64,000 nucleotides of DNA from Volvox africanus (lineage: Eukaryota; Chlorophyta; Chlorophyceae; Chlamydomonadales; Volvocaceae). Shown piece by piece: positions 52,701 to 64,000 of the stretch. The stretch covers positions 992,001 to 1,056,000 of the forward strand of contig BSDZ01000101.1 in the NCBI GenBank assembly GCA_030268105.1, given 5' to 3'. Below the pieces are notes generated by a model. It was not told the origin of the DNA. It worked only from the letters and a program-made list of their open reading frames with translations, and made no database searches. How positions within the stretch are numbered: the stretch's first letter is position 1; each line of letters begins with the position of its first letter. Position numbers and translations under genes: made by a program.

Positions 52701-54750
52701 AAAAGAAACGGCCACGGATAGCGTGCCTTACTCTTTTCTAATGTTGTTTCGTCGCATTCTCGTCCCAAGTCTTGTTCAGCGGGATAAATTAATTAAAATT
52801 TAACATATTGAATATTTAGGATTTCAGCATTTTCAAATGTTGGCTGTTGAAACGGACATTTGGCGCGTTTCGGCGCTTCAGGAAATCTGCTTAAACATGG
52901 CAACAACAAATACTTCTTGCATTGCGTGAATGTATTCACCGGTCCGACAGCATCTCTTAGTGAATGGTTTCGTTCGTTGGTTCATGCGAGCTTGGCTTCC
53001 CTAGGCGGGTTAAGTGTGGGATTTCTTTTGGCGGCGAGCCCGGTACGGCGCCTGCTGCACAGGCCGATTACTCATGCCCATTTCATACTCTTGTTACTCT
53101 GACCACCTCACAAATTCTTAAGCTTACAGCCTACGATTGATTGATTGATTTACATTCTTCAACTCGTCAGAGCTCAACAGGCCCGGACGAGCCAGCAGGA
53201 AAATGGACCCCAAGCTTAAGGAAAAGAAGTGAGCAAGTGACAGCCTACGGATCTAAAACGGCAATTGAGGTTTCAGTCGCAGTTACTACGGCTTTCTATA
53301 AATATATTAAATGTGTTTACTGACTGAAGACGCACGCAACTCTACACGCTCGGTAAGTCCTTAATCAATGGTAGCTTCGCGGTAGGTGCCAACCAGCAAG
53401 GAGCGCCGCGACTTAGTCAGCCGCAGACGTACCGTAATTTACATAGAGGAGGCGCAGTCTTTCCGTACGAAATATTGGAGTGCATCACCAGATTGTCAAT
53501 CATTGACACTTGCTGTCTATCTCTATCCTGCATGCCAAACGGACTATATCAATCACTTGTTAAACGACGGCATGACTAGGGAAAGCGATGTCAGTACATC
53601 AGCGCATGCCCAAACCAGGGCTAATATCCACGGCGTGCCCCTCGGGTGCGCCAAGTCTCACTCTAAAAGGCTTTTCAGCCATCAGCTCGGATAACTCATC
53701 CTTGCGCCGGCCATGAAACCGCACATAATCTAGCATTTATCACAAAACTCATGGGCGCAAACGCACAGCAAATGGCCTTCCCGTCATAGAAGGCGCTACA
53801 AAATCATCCCAGCATTTTGAGCAAGTCATATTAGGAGGGCACAGGCCAGCACTGGTCGGGAAGTAAGAAAGGCCGCACTAACCACCTTGACATTGTGCAT
53901 AGAGAACAATTCCGTACTCACGCGACTGCCTCACTCTTCAAGACGTCGTGTGTGTTCATACCATACCGCGTCAGCGACAACATGAAAACAATCCAGCAGA
54001 ACAATAAACCCAGAAGACAAAAAAGCACGAACCATATAACGACTACACGCACGGCCTAGGTCAACCACCTTGCCACCCAAGCCTTCACCTCCTGCGCACA
54101 AAGAACACGGTTCAATCGCCGTACACTCGAGAGCACTTGCCGGCAGGATGATTCAACCGCCATCACCACAGTGGCTCCATATTCCCTCTTCGGCAAATCT
54201 CCACGCGCGGGATAATGTTCTTGCGCATGCATGACAAGAATCACAGATTAACATTTCATGAACCGCAATTTTAGTTCAGGATGTGAATGCAGATTGCCAG
54301 GCCTAATCCCACCCAGCCCAAGGTAACGCTGCCCCCTGCCCGGCCCTATGCATCGCCAACTGCGTCCATAGCAGAGGATGGCAGAGTGGTGACGACGGCA
54401 GCTCCCACCCTAAAAGCACTCTCCAATCAGTAATGACAACGCGCCTCGGCAAAAGCAATCCGCTCTGATGGTCATCTTAACGCGGTCAGATTCAATAAAA
54501 CACATAAGTCCAGGATTCGCTTTGGGTCACGTGTGGTACGCCCGAGCCGTAGCTCCACGACTTTTAAGGAATGAAAGCTTCCTAAACCGTGGAAGAACTA
54601 AGCGTAGTTAAACGAATGACTATTAAAACGCTGTTATACGCCTTAGGCTTGAGTGTGGCTGTGCGCGGTCCGTTAAATCCTTGTACTTATGGACGCCTAT
54701 GCGAGAAACCGCGGTGCTGTGACAACGCTGCTCCGATCGCAATCCAGCCC
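49715..54750. other. 5-kb intergenic region, no supported gene
   Basis: Contains short ORFs only. A minus-strand stretch at 51852-52281 (FRGCVELPGDGSPKIHCDPF; further upstream FVIFIAVQAAIYWTVGSF) has some protein-like character but broken frames and no recognised family. It could be a transposon or gene relic. Confidence 0.45.
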
Positions 54751-57700
54751 TCACTGCGGCACCATCATTGTTGCCGCCGGTGCAACCATAGCTGCAGACG
54801 CCGGCGATGATACGGTCGCTGGCGCGCTAGACGCCGCCGCCGCCGCCCCTGCCGGACTCGTTGCCACCTCCTTGGCCTCAAAGCCCCCAATCTTTTGCCG
54901 GCAGAACGGACATGATGGTAGCTCGCGGCCCTTTACGCACAACTGGAAGGCACACTGCACGCACAGTCCATGCTGGCATCCCGCGACCAGGACTGCAACG
55001 GGCAGATCCATGCAAATGGAGCACACGTTGCGGTCATCGTCGGACCAGTCAGACCCGCTTTCACTTGCGGCTGGAGAGTCGTCCAGGCCGCCATCATTGC
55101 CCGTGCCTCCACCCTCTCGATCTTTGCCAAGACGGTCCTTAGCCGGCCCCCGTTGCGCGTTGGCTGTGATGTTGTTGGTCATCACCGTGTCATTTGGCGG
55201 AATTGTTGTGGTGCCAGCCGTGGACAAGTGGTCATGGACAATTGCAGCCGCGTCCCCACCGTTGTTATTACCGACGAGCGACATGGTGGCCATCCGGCTA
55301 GGTGGCAGGGCACCTGAGACCAGTGGAATGATCTCATCAGCTTGGACAGGCAATTCGACGGCTAGCGGCAACCCGTTCTGGCCGCCCGCTTCCGACGCAC
55401 TTCCAGCACCGCTAATCCCATCAATGGCTATGGGCGTAGTTGTGGTTGCAGCGACCTCCACTGCCACTGGTGTTGAGACACCTGAATCACTGCGCGATTG
55501 CGTGAGGGTTGGCAACACCGGCGCTCCTTCGGTCTGGGACGTCACGATATCCTGAACCGCGTCACCGCGGCGTGAATTTAATGCACGCAACAGGTTGACT
55601 GTGGAAGGAGGTGCGGCGTCGCCATCGGCGTCAGAGGCGGAGACGTCACCGGCAGCTGCGACTACACTGTTTGTCTGGCCTACGTGAGTCGCTGCACTGA
55701 GTGTCTCTTGCATGACACCTCCCGCACCGCTGGGAGATAGGACAATGTTGCTGGCAGCACCTGTAGTGGTGTTGTTGGCAACAGCCTGGAAAGCGGTGTT
55801 GCCCTGCGACACGCTGATGGTTGGGGCAACGGCAGAGGTGTTGACAGTTGTTCCGGAATTGCCCCCAGTTGTGGAAGCCGTAGTTGCGGCGACAACGGCT
55901 GCTGCGGCGGCGGCACTGCGAGCCGCAGCTGCAGCTGCGTGTGCACGCCGCCGGCGATGGCGCTGCACGCCTATGTCCCACTGCAGTTGTGCAATTAGAG
56001 TATGCAAATGGGCCGACCAGTGTGTCGCGAACGCCGGCGCGACCGTAGTGGCATCGCTCACGCCACGCAGCGGAGCCTGCGAAAACGTCAGGCCAGGCCC
56101 GGTCAATGCCAGGGGGCTGGTGGCCAGCGCCGTGGAACGGGGGGATCCCTGAACTCCATTTCCAGCCCCCGTGGTGGCCTGGCTTTGGCCTTGGAGCTCT
56201 AACACCTGTTCGGAGACAAGTGCAGCGGAACCCTGGCCGTTGGCAGTGCTGCCAGTCTCACTGCGCAAGGCTGCGGCACGAGACACGGGGCCCTGTGTCT
56301 CAGCCTCAGCAGGGAACGCCCCGACCGATGCGACCATTGCTGGCACGACTGGGTCAGCATCCATGCTGGCCTCGCCCTGGGCGGTGTCCGGTGGGGCCTG
56401 TGAGAGGTTTAAACGGTTGGTGACACCACCCAGCTGCTCCTCCAAGGCTGCGGGACTTGTGAGGTAGATGGCGGCCTGCAGGGCGAAGAACGTGGTGGTT
56501 AAGCAGCTGCATATGGAAAACAGATATACCGAACCGGAGAATGTGCCCGTTGCATATGGGCTGCCTGCCGATTTTGCATCCTGGGATAGGTAAAGCTCCA
56601 TCAGGCCGCGCTTTTTTATAAGTAGCACAACTAGCACAAATGTTGCGATCATTCGTGTATGTGTGTGTATATATGTATATATATGTATATATATGTATCT
56701 ATGTATATCTATGTATATCTATGTATATATATACATATATACATATATATACATATATGTCCCCACACATCATTTCGCCATCTGGCTCTGGCCCCATCAA
56801 CAACCGGAGGCGGAACCCTTCTTTTCTCCTCGGGCTGGCGTCGATTTGATACTGGCATGCGGAACCAACTTAGCCTGCACACATTGCTCAGGATCGCACC
56901 TGCAGACACGTCTCAACAGCACGCAATGCCGTGCTCAGCAACGCCAGCCCGTGCTGCGAGTCCGAGTCGCCAGGCGGCAGCTCCAGTGGAGCCCCCCCAG
57001 TAGTCAGTGCCGCCGTTCCATTCACCGACGCCGACACGAGCTTTTTCGCGGCATGCAAGATTGCTGATACGGTGCGCGGCATTATGAGAGTCGATAAAAT
57101 GAAATCTAGGACTGCCTCATACGTGGCAGCCCGGTCGGCGCGGCTTAAACCGCTAGAAACCTGTCAGGAAGCGTAGAGGAAAGGCACCAGAGCAACACTG
57201 TTAGCACCTGCAAGGAGACATGCTGCGTCCGTGCGGCCGATGACAATCCAAAGTACCTAATCACTGCAAACGTCGTAGTCAGCTACCTACGCCTCCTCCT
57301 TTCTCCGTCGGGCCATCCGTCCACATACCTCTGTGCCCTCTCCTGGGGCGGGCTCATCCCTGCGGCAGAGCGCTTTTAAGTTGTCGTGCAGCTGCGTCAC
57401 GGTCGTCAGCAGCTGTGTGATCTCGTCCTGGCGCCGAGCCCAAAGCAACCGCACGTTGGCCGGCTCCATGCCGCGGTGCTTCGACGTTGCCACTGTGGCA
57501 GCGCTGGCTGTAGAAACCGGTGATGACAAAGCCGCAGCTGGCCGTACCGAAGCCTCGGAGCCCAGCTGCTGCGGGTGCTGGCCGGTGCGTTGCAGCTCAT
57601 GTGTTTTGGGACCTGCTTGGTTGTTCTGCAGCTGCAGCTGCTGCTGCGTGGCATCTTGGTGTGCTTGCACGTGTGCCATGTTGCGCTGAATTGCAATCAA

Positions 57701-60152
57701 CTCCAAGTTAAACATTAACTTCAATTTCTGCAACATGGAACCTGCAGAAGAACCAAGACAGGGAAGCTCAGGTCGTTCGTAAGGAAGGTCATAACCACTT
57801 CACGCCTGGCGGCCGCGCCTGATCGACCTCAGATCATTTGCTTTATGCTGCATGTGCTGCTGCTGGACGTAGGCTTTAAAAGGGCACTTGCGGATGCCGC
57901 TTTCGTGATGCAGCAAGCCAGCCACAAGTAGCAATCCTGGCATGAACTCTGAAGTATATCCACACCATCCATTGTCCAAAGAAGAAGCGCTGTGACAAAA
58001 TTGTCGACTTGCGCGTGCAATGCCCCACGCCCTGCTCCGGACTTCCGGTAGCTGCAACCGATTCGGCGCAGTGCGTGTGTGGGTTCGACAACAGCTCATC
58101 GCACCACCAGTTGAAGCCGTACAAGGACGATTACCTTGCATCCTCAGCAACCCACCATGGGATGCGACCCGACATATAACAACTCTGTTCCCAGATTTGC
58201 GGCACGAGGTAACATGAAACTGCGCACCCTCTATCGCTACCGCCCCAACGCACCCAGTGTTTGATGTCGCGGCGGCAGGCTTTGCTCAAGCGAGTAGTTC
58301 ATCCAGATTTGCCGCAGCAGCGTAACGGGGAGTCGCTCGTCCAGCAAATGCATCAACACCGGATTCCGAGCAGACTGTGCGTAGTCATGCGGTTTAAGGC
58401 CAGCCGCGTTCGTGCGACTGCGTAGCTCCAGGCCGGGGTAACTTTCCTGCATACAGAGGCGGCGATGAAACGGGACGCTAAAGAATGTACAAGGGACCAT
58501 GGCGAAGCGCATAATGCCATAGCGCTGTACCGGCCGCCCTTCCCTTTCCAGGACGAGATAGCCGTCTCTCGTTTCCCACCGCGGGCTGACCTGGGTTTCG
58601 AGGATCAGCTTCGCCATTATGATATTTCCGGTCAACGCGGCAATGTGCAGGGCGTTGGAGCCTACTGCACATCGGATCGGGCTGTTTTCCACCTTAGACG
58701 CGCAGATAACCGACTCCACATCGGCGCCGTGGCGTAGCAACGCTCGGACTGGAAGGTATGAAGGTGGAAATAAGAAAGGTGATGAGTCCGCGCACTTTCA
58801 CTGGGCATGATGGCTTGGTTAGGACTCAGTGATCAATTGCGCGGTGTGAGGTTCGCAGCTGTGCTCCTCCTCCTCCTCCTCCTCCTCCAGGGATGTGTCA
58901 GTGTTTTGTTGTGTGATGGTCCCGGAATGAGCTGCCGCGGGGTGGTGATTTAGCTGCTCCATGGAACGTAACTCATTTCCTAAAGAATGGTTAGGGATGG
59001 TAAATATTCTATTCCCTCCTGCTGCTGCTGCCATGGCTCAAAAACGCAAAACACTAACGCAGAACCCTAACGCGCTGTGCCAAGACATCCAAGATGCCGG
59101 GTCAGTCGGCCTGTCTCCTCTATCACCAACTCCCGAGGAGAAGCCGCGTCCTGAAATGCACGTGCACTGAACCAGCACTGCGGCACTCACCAGTACTGGC
59201 GCTCCCCTGAAACACCGCGATGTGCAGAGCGCTGAGGCCCCAGCCGTTGTGCCGGTCAATAAACTTGACGTTGACGCCATCGTCTATACACGGGATCTGT
59301 GCCACGGACACCTGCCGACCCTACGCGGTACGGCATGGCAGCAGAACAAAGTGAGGCGTTTACATCTAGCACAGAGGGGATTCAGTCCGAGCGCAAAGAA
59401 AAGAAAGCCCAGTTAACAAACTCACTTGGACGCGATAGGCAGCACGACTGCCAAGTAGCTTGTGCACGCATTCACTATGACCGTACAAGGCGGCGAAGTG
59501 CAGGCAGGTGTTGTGCCGCCTTTCGTCCGTAAGCAGAGGGTCTCCGCCGTTCGTCACCAGGTACTCGACGCAATCCGGGTGCCTAGAGTGGGAGGGAATC
59601 CTCGGCGCAAAGGAGGGCTACGAGGCCGAAATTGCCAACTGACTCGAGCTGTCACCCACCCGTGCTTGCAAGCAACCATAAGTGCTGTCTGTCTTTTAGA
59701 ATTGGAATGGTCGATGCAGTTCTTCTTAGCACGCTCCGGGCCCTCGGTCATGACTGCAGTTTCCAAGATGAGCTGGACCAGCTCAAAATGCCCACGAGCT
59801 GCGCAAATTTCCAAAAAAGACTAATTTTTTTACCTAATATTGTATTGAGCAAGGCAAGCCGATAAACACGGACTGCCCGTTCGGACACCAGATATTTGCA
59901 GCTCATTAAACTCACCAGCCGCCTGGAGTAATGGAGAGCTTCTGTCCTTAAAATTGTAGTAGGAAGCAATCTTGGGATGCTTGGACAGTAGCTGGAGGTT
60001 CGGCACCGTCATTATGGTAAGCCGTGGGCTTGCCCCTTGCGTTTCCTTCGGCACATCAGCTGGCATACCTCCTGCGCCATGCCAAGGTCTCCATTCGCCG
60101 CAGCGACAAGAAGGAGCGCCCCTTTTGAGGTACAGCTGTGAATGTTTCCCAT
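54751..60152 (-). CDS. XBAT31-type ankyrin-repeat RING E3 ubiquitin ligase
   Basis: Ten exons: 60152-60069, 59991-59916, 59798-59660, 59582-59426, 59311-59191, 58748-58591, 58446-58254, 57741-57329, 57160-56900 and 56475-54751. Together 3327 nt, 1108 residues, all phases consistent. It starts MGNIHSC, a myristoylation-type N-terminus as in plant XBAT/XB3 proteins. Ankyrin repeats fill residues about 8-300: SSPLLQAARGHFELVQLILE, RQTALMVACKHGHPDCVEYL, NTCLHFAALYGHSECVHKLL, GLSALHIAVFQGSAS and SNALHIAALTGNIIMAKLIL. A Gln-rich helical segment follows (QKLKLMFNLELIAIQRNMAH), then an Ala/Thr/Ser-rich linker of about 480 residues. Near residues 1015-1065 lies a C3HC4 RING: CSICMDLPV, GCQHGLCVQCAFQLC and CPFCRQKIGGF. 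Plant XBAT31 relatives are about 450 residues, so the linker more than doubles the length. The predicted role is membrane-tethered substrate ubiquitination; substrates are unknown. Confidence 0.85.
56660..56760. repeat. AT-rich TATATG/CATATA palindromic tract
   Basis: Alternating GTATATAT and ATGTATCTATGTATAT units followed by their near-complement, lying in the last intron of the RING gene (56476-56899). It could form a cruciform. Confidence 0.85.
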
Positions 60153-63100
60153 GAATGCGAAGGTCGCCGGCTTCTATGTTGCCCTATTGTGACATGGCGA
60201 TAAGTGATTTTTAGCCCGGGCTAATCAAGCCCCACAACAGATCAGTGCCCTGAGCGCTTCCCGTTCACGTACTGAGAATGGTGTGCAGTTGTTATGCTGT
60301 GCTATGCATTAACGACTGCGAACGAGTTTCAATTTTGAACGAACACTTATTGTGGCAAAGAATACGTTCCCCCAGCTTGTGTACTACGGTTACGTGACAC
60401 CCAAGGCTTTGTCAATTTCCCATGCCGTACGACCCATGGCTCTGTTGGGCCATATTGCTCGCATGCCAAACGATGAAAGAGTGCAAATATACAAGCTTGA
60501 AATATAATTGTATTTCTGTGGAACGACATTTTTACGTTGGGACAGCCTGGGTCCTTTCTACGACGCGTCCTGCAGTATGCTAGAGATAGTTAAAGGGATA
60601 TGAGAATATCACATAGCTCCACTTAAACATACATCTAATTACTATACATTTTTACAGCGGCGTTTTCCAGTCGGGCGTTCTCTACCTTCTACACGGAGGA
60701 GATGCTATGTATGTTTTTCTGCGTTTTCGCGTTTCCTTCAATATAATGGGCACAGGATAGGTCTCTCGTCATATTCGAAAGGGCACATTTTCATACAACT
60801 GTCGTCCGCATGAATTACCCAACGCGAAGTCTACATCTGGCCAACCTACTGCACAGGAACGGCACAAGCACAGCATGCTGACTTGAAACGTTCATAGGAA
60901 AAATGATACAGAATACAGAAAATGTTCACAGAAAAATGATACAGAATACACAGCCTTTCTAGTAACCGATATGCCCACCGAGCACACACTTCCAATGACG
61001 GAATCCACACTTTTCCAGTGTTCACAAAGATCCATTCACTCATCACGCAGCTGCAATAGGTAAGCACTCAGAAACATGACGCATGGATGAGTCTGACGCT
61101 TGAGGCTATACGCTTCAAATGTTGTAGCTGCAGAATCCGATGAGCCATAGAAACTCAACGCTTCAAACGTTGCGGGCAAAAGCAATGATAAACGCAATCG
61201 TCTCGGATACGAAACTTACCCTTGAGTCTCCATGGTTCATCATCGCTGCATTTGTAATGCACACGAACCTTCCGTTTTACTGAATTTTTGCCGAACCATC
61301 CCGCATCCTCTGACTTAAGCCTCAAACCTGCATGTCCGAAGAAATGACGAACTAAACAGCACCGTAGTGTGCGCTAAAAGCAAGGTAGGACGCCAAGATC
61401 AAGCAGTGCAACAGATTTTATACCAGTGCTGCATTTGCTGCACACAATACAACTCCACCCAGTTGGCCGCGGCCAACACAGGGCACCCTGACGGCACGCC
61501 ATCCCCCTGCATCGTAGCCTCGACCGGATTCTGGGTCCTTGGGACACTGGTGGTGGTGACGGCGACTGTCAATAAGTTGACATGGATGTGACCGTCGATG
61601 TGATGTCGCTTTGTCACGCACTGCCTTCTGACCCCTTCTTTCCTGATTAGGCACGACGCTACTTGCATACACTGGAATTGTTAAACGAGTTTTGGGGCTT
61701 AGGATTGTCGCAGCCAATATTCCTTCTTCATTCGACATATCCCGATGGCCACGTTAGACAACCCTTTAGAAAGGAAGTCGAAGCTATGCCGGGGTCGAAG
61801 TGTGCGACGGTGAGATGCACGCCGCCACGGCAATAGCATAAAAATGCAACTAAAGTGATGTCGGCGAGTGGCTGTCGATGCGTGTCCATCCTTTCGGAGA
61901 CTAGCTTCCTGTAGGGGTCTTGACAAGGCTCCTCCAGATCGACATTTTCGATTTCGATTGCCTAACCAATTATTGGTATAAATTGGTTTCCTCCGAAGGG
62001 CACTCAGGATGGTGTCAGGATGGTTGCATGTTATGCAAGCCATGATGCAGAAGGTTGACTCATAAACTCGCCTATCCCAGCCAGCTCGTCCATCCCAAGT
62101 TCCCAACCGTTAATGTTCTATTTACCCACAAAATCGCGCCGTCAAGGTCATCAGTTTGAGTCCATTGCCCGACCTCGTTCGATTCGTCACCATTACAAGT
62201 TTGCAATCAGTCAAAACCCTAAGTCATCAGTCACCATCACGCTGTTTCATGAAACATCACAGTTTCATCATGTTCCCCACATGAAAAGCGGTCCAGTGGT
62301 CCGGGCAGCGTACGGGGTTTCAAGGGTGTCGGAATAGATACGCATGGTTGCTTGGACGCCTGGGGGGGACCGCCGTCGGGTTGTACCCTGTACGGTCGGG
62401 CAAACCGCAAGCGGCAACGATTGAATTGGTGGACGACTAGATATCTACAACTGTAATGTGCCATTATTCAACAGGTATGAAACTATTTGCCATCCAAACC
62501 AGTGTTCCAAAACTATGGCATAACTGTCGTCTTAGCATCCCTTCTTGCCTAGGTGCCTTCCTTTCTGCCTACGTACGGCTTGCATGCGTAGCCCATTCCC
62601 TTGCCCCCATGCTGGCTAATGCACATTTCGTATGCACCTTTCAACAGCTCTTGTTTGTAACTAATGTGAAATCCTGTCCCGTAGTTCATCGGATTGAGTC
62701 GCCGTATTTCGTGATACGGCCATACGGTCCACAGCAAGGCGTAAAATGCCAATTCAATTGCACCGCAGTCCACCGGCCTTTAATTTGATGGTGAACAGGG
62801 GCCGTATTATGGCAGCCCAGGTGTCACAAGGGCACGGTCTCAGTGGCGTAATGTTGTTCTTTGCCGGGTAAACCGATGACAACTGCAAAGAAGTTCTAGC
62901 GGCGAACCAGTCAACGCAGGTCAATGAATTCCGCATCTCTTAAATAGATTTATGCATTCTTGGTTTTCAATTATGCGGGTTTAGACCGCTAGGATAGGAG
63001 AATAAGACCAACGTAAGGACGCCCGCCCAGAGCGCGTCCAGCTGCGCGCGGGTGCATTGTGCATAGTGCATAGTGCGTCGACCCCACAACACGTCACGGC

Positions 63101-64000
63101 ACAGTGTTGATTGAGCACCTATCCGTACGATACGATAAATCCTCCAATACCCTCTTATACCCGGCGGGCATAAACCACCCTGTTTTCAGAGGGACCGTAG
63201 TGTTGCGGGTTTAACGGACACAAAACAAAGGCTGAGTACCAGGCAAGGCCTCCTAAGTTACATATGCACATATATATGGTGTTATTGCCAGCATTGGTAC
63301 TCTCTTTCAGCAAACGCACCATGGGAGGCATCTCCGGATCACACAACTTCACAACAGTAACGAAAAGATGAGGCCCGACTGCCGATACCGACACAATAAT
63401 GGGATGCATAAGCAGTAATAGCATAACGAATAAATGTATGACTTGATGGTGGTGTTTCACAATGCCTTGCTTGAGTGCTCGCCGACAACATCCGACATCT
63501 TACATGGCTCCCACCCCCCGACAGCTCAACTCCATGCCAGGGCGTGCCTCGGGTAGTCTTCAACCACCCTACCAACCAACGACTACCGTCCTGCTCCTTC
63601 TAGGAGATGAAAGAGCTCGTGTTAGTTAGTTATCGTGTTTAGCCAAATTCTAGTCTTAGCAGCTGCAACCCTCAATCACCATCTCACTTAACTAACGAGA
63701 TCCCGGCTCTGCGCGGGCGACCAAGTATTCCTGAATGCCAGCCCCCCGTCAGGGCCACGACAACATTCGGCCTCATTACGTCTCCTAAACTCCTATCTGC
63801 TCGTGGCAAGGGAAAATCAGGTGAGAAAGCAAAGCTTCACAACTGGCGTTTCACACCTGCATCTGCAACTGCTCCACCTTGCCTTCGCCACCTTCGGTGT
63901 CTACCCTTTGGTTCCTGTTTTGCCACTTTTTCACGGCACGTGTTGAAGCTCCTGTGCTCTGCACTCTTTGGCCATGACAGAGGTGGCTATCGAAGCAACC
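60153..64000. other. Right-hand region, no supported gene
   Basis: Upstream of the RING gene. ORFs reach 135 codons (for example 61699-62106 minus) without domain signal. One at 63155-63460 (-) begins with a signal-peptide-like HLFVMLLLLMHPIIVSVSA but is short and unrecognised. The promoter of the RING gene should lie just right of 60152. Confidence 0.45.

Noticed and set aside
57800..58150. Minus-strand ORFs between RING-gene exons 7 and 8
   Set aside because: Exon 7 (ending 58254) joins exon 8 (starting 57741) in phase; these ORFs show no ankyrin or other family pattern, so they are taken as intron.

Overview
This is nuclear DNA from a photosynthetic eukaryote, most likely a green alga and possibly a volvocine (Chlamydomonas/Volvox-type) alga. 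Genes are intron-rich with GT..AG introns of about 100-900 bases and carry plant-type proteins: a starch/glycogen branching enzyme, a PUT-type polyamine transporter, a caleosin, a GT77 arabinosyltransferase-like enzyme, an XBAT-type ankyrin-RING ligase and a DUF2358 protein. Proteins have long Ala/Ser/Gly/Gln tracts. Simple repeats are abundant. No rRNA, tRNA, CRISPR array or bacterial operon structure was seen. The volvocine placement is inference; membership of the green lineage is better supported.

Layout. 1-1785 (-): 5' end of a branching enzyme that runs off the left edge. 4469-6604 (+): TFIID subunit TAF11, with a 3' part that does not splice cleanly. 7964-10847 (-): seven-exon DUF2358 protein with a membrane-spanning C-terminal extension. 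It is divergent from 11515-16915 (+), a ten-exon polyamine/amino-acid transporter. 16916-23700: gene-poor, with a palindromic repeat, a decayed basic ORF, a transposon relic between inverted copies of a dispersed repeat, and large microsatellites. 23718-29085 (+): GT77/XEG113-like glycosyltransferase containing a GGGGCT hexanucleotide array. It converges on 31253-35567 (-), a ten-exon caleosin. 36193-39338: two 517-bp direct copies flanking a DUF2306 membrane protein (36879-37577, -). 41715-49714 (-): nine-exon, about 1666-residue ankyrin protein. 54751-60152 (-): ten-exon XBAT31-like ankyrin-RING ubiquitin ligase. The rest, to 64000, has no gene I can support.

Exon models were built by hand from protein similarity recalled from known families, conserved splice dinucleotides and phase. 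For the DUF2358, transporter, caleosin, ankyrin and RING genes every junction is phase-consistent and the summed exons are a multiple of three, which is good internal support. The genes do not form one pathway. Carbohydrate and wall chemistry (branching enzyme, GT77), lipid-body or oxylipin chemistry (caleosin), polyamine transport and ubiquitin signalling sit side by side as ordinary eukaryotic neighbours.
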